Of a stretch of DNA of 21,058 nucleotides, positions 19,301-21,058 are shown in pieces. The notes below the pieces were generated by a model that was given only the letters and a program-made list of their open reading frames with translations, made no database searches and was not told the origin of the DNA. Source of the stretch: Sphacelaria rigidula (lineage: Eukaryota; Phaeophyceae; Sphacelariales); assembly GCA_964200075.2 (NCBI GenBank), contig CAXNAA020000468.1, positions 1-21,058 on the forward strand, in the 5' to 3' direction. Position numbers and translations under genes: made by a program. Positions within the stretch are counted from its first letter, which is position 1. Every line of letters starts with the position of its first letter.

Positions 19301-19620
19301 GGGATGCGAGGTCAATGGTCTTATCATCACTATGGCATGCATGATCATGAGTACTCCCCCCGGGGCGCGCGGTTGTTGCGGGACACAAACCACAAGTCAA
19401 ACACTTCTACTTCAATCGCCGTGTTGGGCTTCAACAGCTTGAACTCATCACGCTCGGAATAGCATTGATACTATGAATACTGTAGATAGTGTACCGCACT
19501 GCCGCATGAACGATGGATGCCTGCATGCACGCACTTACCTGGAAAAGGAAGGGCAGGACGAGGAGCAGCAACAGAAGGGCCACGACTGGAAGATAACCTG
19601 ACAGCAGGCTGTACACGATG
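3095..19620 (-). CDS. OSCA/TMEM63/CSC1-like stress-gated cation channel, C-terminal half, 11 exons (5' partial)
   Basis: Joined minus-strand exons: 19620-19539, 18689-18609, 15419-15342, 13909-13817, 12454-12372, 11477-11438, 9675-9556, 8105-8053, 7175-7011, 6592-6389, 3293-3095. They total 1198 nt, all introns are GT-AG and all phases fit, giving about 398 residues plus TAG. The protein shows family hallmarks in the right order: SGYLP before a Leu-rich helix (M4), GSI in M5, STFPAVAVYF in M6, FELLRGWPL after M6, YPTLLLV...YAVISPFIMP (M7), FFGFSYIVYKHQVLYVYVP (M8), FESGGVFW, VLVGLGLAQLTLTG (M9), LPLPV (M10) and VSLETAAKVD. Known for the family: dimeric plasma-membrane or endomembrane Ca2+-permeable channels opened by osmotic or mechanical stress, with the pore lined by M3-M7. 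The usual length is about 750-900 residues, so M0-M3 and the M2-M3 cytosolic domain are missing from view. Family assignment is strong; the exact ion selectivity is inferred. Confidence 0.93.
4291..5860. repeat. Decayed ~43 bp minisatellite (ATCGAT-anchored units)
   Basis: Clearest run: 4812-5029, five units of 42-47 bp, for example starts at 4855, 4898 and 4940 sharing ATCGATG(G/C)CC(G/A)(C/T)GAT near the start and GA(C/T)CAGC(G/A)(A/T)TAGAC at the end. Related units starting ATCGATxGxCATT and containing CATCAACAGATTTGG occur at 4291, 4334, 4380 and 5694. Units between these blocks are worn or interrupted. Confidence 0.65.
6029..6106 (-). CDS. Possible cassette exon in intron 10 (tentative)
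   Basis: Flanked by AACAG| and AAG|GTATGA on the minus strand, 78 bp, enters and leaves in phase 2, so including it keeps exon 10 to exon 11 in frame. It would add KIRNLSGLRYPHVELLWYPT plus ELDRL. The YPHVELLWYP part loosely resembles the '(Y).HP.L...(L)W.P' motif near the C-terminus of some family members. A chance open stretch is equally possible. Confidence 0.22.
6389..6592 (-). CDS. Exon 10 of the OSCA-like gene: post-M10 amphipathic segment and linker
   Basis: 204 bp, phase 2 to 2, acceptor GTGCAG|G, donor GCAG|GTGTGT. It encodes YLGPAERVSLETAAKVDRRS, followed by a Ser/Gly stretch (SGGGES) and NPDEFESLMYAQLALTSPAI, then DPDDC. YL.PA..(L/V)SLE.A...D corresponds to the conserved cytosolic 'P...LPLE.A...D' segment after the last helix. 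Confidence 0.88.
6602..6720 (-). repeat. Family-A short GC-rich repeat, copy A1
   Basis: On the minus strand it reads GGCGAAAGCCCGGCATACTC, CGTCCCGGCTTTGTGGGG, CGAGGTCAATGG and TACACG, then a C10 run. It matches copies near 7421, 10055, 19260 and 20945. The C-rich tail ends 11 bp before the exon 10 acceptor. Confidence 0.8.
6904..6979 (+). repeat. CA-rich microsatellite
   Basis: Two (CA)n blocks (6904-6918 and 6960-6974) in an A-rich stretch within intron 9. Confidence 0.8.
7011..7175 (-). CDS. Exon 9 of the OSCA-like gene: helices M9 and M10
   Basis: 165 bp, phase 2 to 2, acceptor CCACAG|CGTG, donor GGCGG|GTATCT. It encodes VYPRVLVGLGLAQLTLTGYV, FIKAGYYPGICLLPLPVMVY and LYGNRSYKRSDIWG. 'R...GL.(L/I)AQL.(L/M).G' and 'LP(L/I)P' are typical of M9 and M10. 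A second GT 10 nt downstream (GAAC|GTACGC) would break the frame into exon 10, so the upstream donor was chosen. Confidence 0.9.
7176..8052 (-). other. Intron 8 (877 bp)
   Basis: Contains a short CAG run (about 7346-7366) and a family-A copy (7421-7530). The rest shows nothing recognisable. Confidence 0.75.
7421..7530 (+). repeat. Family-A short GC-rich repeat, copy A2
   Basis: Contains CGGGCGAAAACCCGGCGTAC, GACCCGGCTTTGTG, GAGAGGTCAATGG, CACTACGGCATGCA and GGGTACCCCC, in the same order as the other copies. Confidence 0.8.
8053..8105 (-). CDS. Exon 8 of the OSCA-like gene: end of M8 and the E-x-GG loop
   Basis: 53 bp, phase 0 to 2, acceptor TTGCTCAG|GTG, donor TTCAG|GTAAAG. It encodes VLYVYVPKFESGGVFWF plus two bases. 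The '(L/I)YVY...(Y/F)E(S/T)GG..W' signature links M8 to M9 across the family. AG+C at the next junction gives Ser. Confidence 0.92.
8356..8377. repeat. Small perfect hairpin
   Basis: GGTGGAATA and TATTCCACC flank a CATC loop: 9 bp arms with a 4 nt loop. Confidence 0.75.
8435..8610 (+). repeat. Family-B dispersed repeat, copy B1
   Basis: Ordered blocks: CTGTTCGACTTTTTCTGTTCC, T-rich run, AGCGAGTGTTCCC, TTGGGTACGTCCATCATG, ACCACGGCTGGA, GGGGGGTCAGTCAAAG, CGACAATCAATCAACC. The same blocks occur inverted at 14942-15125 and partly at 9795-9905 and 20825-20915. The (ATCA)-type tail suggests a SINE-like or other small retroposon; class not established. Confidence 0.7.
8716..8750. repeat. Small perfect hairpin
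   Basis: GGGTATTTACC and GGTAAATACCC, 11 bp arms with a 13 nt loop. A GGTAAATACCC copy also occurs near 13236. Confidence 0.75.
9556..9675 (-). CDS. Exon 7 of the OSCA-like gene: helices M7 and M8
   Basis: 120 bp, phase 0 to 0, acceptor CTGGACAG|GCG after a T-rich tract, donor CAG|GTATCG. It encodes 40 residues: AYPTLLLVLVVCFIYAVISP, then FIMPAGAIFFGFSYIVYKHQ. This is the most diagnostic block of the family: 'YP.LLL...Y(A/S)VI.P.I.P....FF...Y.VY(R/K)HQ'. Confidence 0.94.
9795..9905 (-). repeat. Family-B dispersed repeat, copy B2
   Basis: On the minus strand: GTGTTTCCGTTTTGTTTTGTC, TCGGGTGCGTATATCATG, TGACCACACACCTAGG, GTAAAGTGAGACAATCAATC. It aligns with B1 and B3 but is more diverged. Confidence 0.6.
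9904..9932. repeat. TA microsatellite
   Basis: About 14 TA units in a row, directly after copy B2. Confidence 0.95.
10040..10385 (+). repeat. Cluster of three family-A copies (A3, A4, A5) with C-rich spacers
   Basis: A3 (10055-10160) is near full length (CCCGGCGTGTTCCGTCCCGG, CGAGGTCAATGGTC, GACTATGGCATGCA, GAGTACACCCCC). A4 (10193-10260) is degenerate (GATGCG(T)GGTCAATGGTC, ATGAGTACCCC). A5 (10344-10385) keeps only the end (TCATGACTATGGCATGCATG, GAGTACACC). C-rich sequence precedes A3 and separates A4 from A5. Confidence 0.8.
10257..10343 (+). repeat. Poly-C tract, 87 bp
   Basis: C at every position except an A at 10315. In the gene's own transcript this is a G tract. The exact length may be affected by assembly or sequencing. 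Confidence 0.97.
10920..11272 (+). repeat. tRNA-derived SINE, full-length copy C1
   Basis: The head (10921-10992, 72 nt) has a polymerase III A box TGGCTCAGTTGG (10930-10941) and a B-box-like GGTTCAATTAT (10974-10984). Its ends TCGCCCC and GGAGCGA pair at 6 of 7 positions, like a worn acceptor stem. The body follows (TTTTCTCTCACAC, GAGGGAAAGGGACTGCTGAA, GCGATAAAAAATAAAGG, GGTGCGCCCACA, CGGCGTCCGGAATAGA) with a CA-rich end. The body is shared with C2 and C3. The SINE is antisense to the host gene. Confidence 0.8.
11438..11477 (-). CDS. Exon 6 of the OSCA-like gene: 40-nt microexon
   Basis: 40 bp, phase 2 to 0, acceptor CACCAG|G, donor TGG|GTGAGA. Joined AG+G gives Arg, then TGPFGEQSLLYGW. Family members have a short 'P(F)x(Y/F)G..YP' segment immediately before M7, and this exon supplies it so that YGW runs into AYPTLLL of exon 7. 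The pyrimidine tract is poor. The call rests on both phases fitting and on the homology on each side. Confidence 0.8.
11478..12371 (-). other. Intron 5 (894 bp)
   Basis: No gene. About 11690-11830 has a B-box-like GGGTTCGAATC (11777-11787) without a convincing A box or fold. Otherwise nothing recognised. Confidence 0.65.
12372..12454 (-). CDS. Exon 5 of the OSCA-like gene: M6-M7 cytosolic linker
   Basis: 83 bp, phase 0 to 2, acceptor TTCAG|CTG, donor CAG|GTGATG. It encodes LLRGWPLIRVLWSQKF, then NKKSYATEREI. Joined to exon 4 this reads TFELLRGWPL, close to the family's '(E)(I/L)LRLWPL'. T-x-RE just before M7 is also shared with plant and protist members. Confidence 0.9.
12836..12995 (+). repeat. 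~46 bp tandem repeat, about three units
   Basis: GGTACCGCT(G/C)AG(T/C)...CAC(C/A)GCATAACTC recurs at 12868 and 12913, and as GGTGCCGCTCAGTCATACCG at 12961. Spacings are 45 and 48 bp. Confidence 0.75.
13480..13505 (+). repeat. GGGAC pentamer microsatellite
   Basis: Five perfect GGGAC units. Confidence 0.95.
13736..13779 (+). repeat. Compound CAT/CAA microsatellite
   Basis: About eight CAT units pass directly into about seven CAA units, 38 bp from exon 4's donor. Confidence 0.95.
13817..13909 (-). CDS. Exon 4 of the OSCA-like gene: pore helix M6
   Basis: 93 bp, phase 0 to 0, acceptor CACCAG|ATC, donor GAG|GTCAGC (C at +3, a weaker donor). It encodes 31 residues: IFRILGSTFPAVAVYF, then LDVIIVKTFAGLTFE. 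The LG-S-x-P...FF/YF pattern marks M6, one of the pore-lining helices in solved OSCA structures. Confidence 0.9.
14092..14602 (+). repeat. tRNA-derived SINE, copy C2, interrupted
   Basis: The head (GGTCGCCCCGGTGGCTCAGT from 14092, A box 14105-14116) matches C1 up to CGATCTGG (about 14171). The match then stops and resumes at GATTTTCTCTCACAC (about 14330), continuing to the CA-rich end. The gap is the palindromic insertion listed separately. The B box is worn. Confidence 0.8.
14172..14330. mobile_element. Palindromic (MITE-like) insertion inside SINE copy C2, ~159 bp
   Basis: Left arm 14180-14241 and right arm 14269-14330 are inverted copies with mismatches: CACATCCTGGACAGTGACA against revcomp CACACTGGATAATGACA, then AAAGATTACATTGCCAAAAAG against GAAGATTGCATTGTCAAGAAG, then TGTGTACAG against TGCGTACAG. 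Copy C1 has no such sequence at the matching point, so this is a later insertion. No coding capacity. Confidence 0.8.
14942..15125 (-). repeat. Family-B dispersed repeat, copy B3
   Basis: On the minus strand: ATGTCATGCTGTTCGACTTT, CTTTCTGTTCCTTCTTTTC, AGCGTGTTTCAG, TTGGGTACGTCTATCATG, ACCACGGCTGGACCCC, AGGGGGTCAGTTAAAG, CGACAATCGATCAATCAATC. It aligns with B1 over about 180 bp. Confidence 0.75.
15342..15419 (-). CDS. Exon 3 of the OSCA-like gene: helix M5
   Basis: 78 bp, phase 0 to 0, acceptor GGTAG|ATG, donor GCG|GTACGT. It encodes MANIYVSVTSGSIIGALQSI and then VDDYNA. The N-(I/V)-(Y/F)-V...SGSI pattern is the conserved M5 of the family. The leading ATG is an internal Met and not a start. 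The intron just upstream (minus strand) ends in a CTG/TTG-rich microsatellite. Confidence 0.88.
15443..15500 (+). repeat. Imperfect CAG/CAA/CGA trinucleotide array
   Basis: Mixed AACAGCGACGGC-type triplets, 24 bp beyond exon 3's acceptor. On the gene strand it is a TTG/CTG array in the branch-point region. Confidence 0.8.
16247..16468 (+). repeat. tRNA-derived SINE, 5'-truncated copy C3
   Basis: Matches C1 from the GACGAGGGAAAGGGACTGCTG block (GCGATAAAAAATAAAGG, AAGGAAGGTGGGG, CTGGTGCGCCCAC, GGTGTCCGGAATAGATGGGA) to a long CA then CG run (16436-16467). The tRNA head is missing, as expected for incomplete reverse transcription. Confidence 0.78.
16490..17110. mobile_element. Large foldback (palindromic) element, ~620 bp
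   Basis: The arms, about 16490-16785 and 16815-17110, are inverted copies over roughly 290 bp. Matching blocks include TTGAGGxATCGCAT and GGTGACAACGACCCCCTCCAA at the outer ends, CTGGGACTCT and CAGTTGAGCCGTAC, TCTCCTGCCAA, ACGGGAAAC-like blocks, GTCAAG(A/T)CCTGC, CACCGTTTC-like blocks, and TACGGGCAGACAC at the inner ends. The ~30 bp spacer itself holds GGAGG...CCTCC. No transposase frame. Confidence 0.82.
18609..18689 (-). CDS. Exon 2 of the OSCA-like gene: M4-M5 loop
   Basis: 81 bp, phase 0 to 0, acceptor TTGCAG, donor CAG|GTGTGC. It encodes 27 residues from MLSYRYEFVKSHSEV to ERYFLYQ. This corresponds to the charged cytosolic loop after M4, where family members read roughly 'E...S.SE.....R.YF.FQ'. 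The junction ERYFLYQ to ANIYV in exon 3 matches the family well. Confidence 0.87.
18690..19538 (-). other. Intron 1 (849 bp)
   Basis: Contains a family-A copy (19260-19365) and a T run (18923-18934). Nothing else recognised. Confidence 0.75.
19260..19365 (+). repeat. Family-A short GC-rich repeat, copy A6
   Basis: Contains CCGGCGAAAGCCCGGCGTG, TTCCGTCCCGGCTTTTGGGG, GATGCGAGGTCAATGGTC, ACTATGGCATGCATGATCAT and GAGTACTCCCCCC, the full order of the family. Confidence 0.85.
19539..19620 (-). CDS. Exon 1 (first visible) of the OSCA-like gene: helix M4
   Basis: 82 bp, phase 2 to 0. The acceptor is AACAG before C-ATC-GTG and the donor is CAG|GTAAGTGC. It encodes IVYSLLSGYLPVV followed by a run of Leu/Val ending LPFLFQ, which matches the family's 'G-(Y/F)-LP' start of M4. 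The two bases completing the first codon come from an upstream exon not found. The same frame stays open far upstream (to 20189), so the acceptor could lie further 5'; the one chosen agrees with where family homology begins. Confidence 0.85.
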
Positions 19621-20944
19621 CTGTTATTTTCCAAATTGCAAGGCCGATGAACGCGTGAGGGAAGCCAGCAAACGTAACGTGGGAGGATAATCGGGCGAGG
19701 GGGGGAGGGATGGGGGGGTTTGAGCGTCGGGTATAGCATGTACACAGCAAGCTTCGAGGGCGGGGTAGATTCACCACCAACAAACGGCGCGCGGAAAGAG
19801 CGGACGAAGGAGAGCTGTCCATGATGACATCCGCGCCAACGCCCACGGGAAGCTCCAGCAAATGTACGCATCGATCCTTCTCTTTTTTCTCTTTTCTTTT
19901 CTTCGCGAGGCCGGAAATGGATGTTTTCACCTGACCTACGAGCTGGGCCAGCTGACGCTGATTTTCGAATGAAGAACGCGGATGCTTTTGGTAGTTCGAA
20001 GAGATGGACGCTGAAATTTCGACACGACATTTTCACCATCAACCCGCGCAACATTATTGGGGGTGCAGAGGAAAAAAACAAAAAAGAGGAAGTTAGAGCG
20101 AGTTGAAGTTTCAGCAAAAACTGGATGAGTGTCATGACTCCGTGAAAAAATAATAAATACGGCTGCACCCCCAACAATGTTGGGGGCACTCGCGTCCAGG
20201 ATATCTTGGGAACGTTTCGGCCAGAAATATATCAAATTGGGCGCCGCATCGCACTTTTCGTGTGACACGGCCACGCCCCTTTGTTCCAAGTAATACAAGA
20301 GACTCTAGTTATGGATGGAGGTCATAAGTTCGAATCCCGAAATATCATCTTTTTTTTCGTTCCTTCGTTAAGGTTATATATTATGCAGTACATTTTCGTT
20401 CGTTTTCTTTCTCATTCAGCGATCGTGCCTTGTGTTACCAGGTGGTCTGCAGGTCAGCAATATGCTGAAGTCGCGCTGATTTGGAAAACTAGAGAGGTTA
20501 TGATGTGGAAAGCGAATGTGGGATTTACTACTGGCCCAGCTCGTATTCGAATCGCTTTATTTTGCTGATTCGTTGTTGTGTATCCCGTGAACTTTTACCT
20601 TCCTTCTTCATATTTTCCCATTTCTCGAGCTTCCTTCAGCGAGTGTTCCCGATAATGTACCTTGGATACGCCCCACTAGAGGTGAGCGTATCTCCGAAGT
20701 TCTACGACGGACAAGGGTGCTGGGAACTTGATGCAGCGCAGTCGAGAGTACCCATGTAGCTGCTGCTAGTGCCAACTGCATTCCGTATTTTTGAGGATGA
20801 AAGAACCTCCTGTGAACGTATTTTTTATTTTTATTTTTCAAGGCATAAACTGATGCCCGACGGACCCAGTCGTGGTCATCATCCAAAACATGGACGTACC
20901 CGAGGTAAAAAAAGGAAATCCTTCCTCAAGAAGATTGAAGGAGG
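19621..20944 (-). other. Upstream intron sequence (5' of exon 1)
   Basis: The upstream exon(s) for M0-M3 are not found here. The exon 1 frame stays open to 20189, but the translation is low-complexity and has no family motifs. Contains inverted repeats near 20050-20187, weak family-B remnants (20630-20690 and 20825-20915, minus), and an isolated B-box-like GTTCGAATCCCG (20328-20339). Confidence 0.5.
20825..20915 (-). repeat. Family-B dispersed repeat, partial copy B5
   Basis: On the minus strand: TTTTTACCTCGGGTACGTCC, ATGATGACCACGACTGGGTC. It matches the central part of B1 and B3. Confidence 0.55.
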
Positions 20945-21058
20945 GCGGGCGCGGGCGCGCGGGCGCGCAGGGGGTGTACTCATGATCATGCATGCCATAG
21001 TCATCAGACCATCGACCTCGCATCCCTACAAAGCCGGGACGGAGCACGCCGGGTTTTC
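20945..21058 (-). repeat. Family-A short GC-rich repeat, copy A7 (runs off the window)
   Basis: On the minus strand: GAAAACCCGGCGTGCTCCGT, CCCGGCTTTGTAGGGATGCG, AGGTCGATGGTC, GACTATGGCATGCATGATCA, GAGTACACCCCC. A GCGCGGGC run follows its C-rich end (20944-20970). Confidence 0.85.

Noticed and set aside
20290-20345. tRNA or SINE head ending GTTCGAATCCCG
   Set aside because: No A box at the right spacing and no cloverleaf; only the B-box-like motif is present. The same holds for GGGTTCGAATC near 11777.
20690-20800. Upstream exon candidate (LALAAATWVLSTALHQVP on the minus strand)
   Set aside because: Looks mildly hydrophobic but lacks the W-(I/V)-P motif of M3 and has no fitting donor in phase 2.

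Overview
This is eukaryotic nuclear DNA. Almost all of it belongs to one intron-rich gene on the minus strand. I could place eleven exons (40 to 204 bp) separated by ten introns (about 0.4 to 3.2 kb). All introns are GT-AG and every junction keeps the reading frame. The joined exons give about 398 residues that read as the C-terminal half of an OSCA/TMEM63/CSC1-type (DUF221, RSN1_7TM domain) stress-gated cation channel, followed by a Ser/Gly-rich cytosolic tail and a TAG stop. The first half of the protein is not visible and must lie upstream, mostly or wholly beyond base 21058. The organism is not certain. Large introns, many small non-autonomous repeats, moderate GC and a plant/protist-style OSCA protein suggest a stramenopile alga, with a large-genome brown alga as my best guess.

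Layout: 1-3094 lies downstream of the stop codon and holds repeats: a foldback element, a solo arm of the same family, and a degenerate ~110 bp tandem array. 3095-3293 is the terminal exon. 3294-6388 is a 3.1 kb intron carrying a decayed 43 bp minisatellite. 6389-9675 holds exons 10 to 7 (tail linker, transmembrane helices M7-M10). 9676-15419 holds exons 6 to 3 (M5, M6 and the M6-M7 linker) with SINEs, a very long C tract and a nested palindromic insertion in the introns. 15420-18608 is a 3.2 kb intron with a truncated SINE and a large foldback element. 18609-19620 holds exons 2 and 1 (M4 and the loop after it). 19621-21058 is intron upstream of exon 1, again with repeats.

I found no second convincing protein gene, no intact tRNA or rRNA, no CRISPR array and nothing bacterial. 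Most long open frames are chance frames over repeats or antisense to the real exons. The points of interest are the repeat biology inside the gene: a short GC-rich repeat with a C-rich tail that supplies the pyrimidine tract of one splice acceptor, a tRNA-derived SINE family with three copies, a palindromic element caught inside one SINE copy, and several long foldback elements in transcribed introns.
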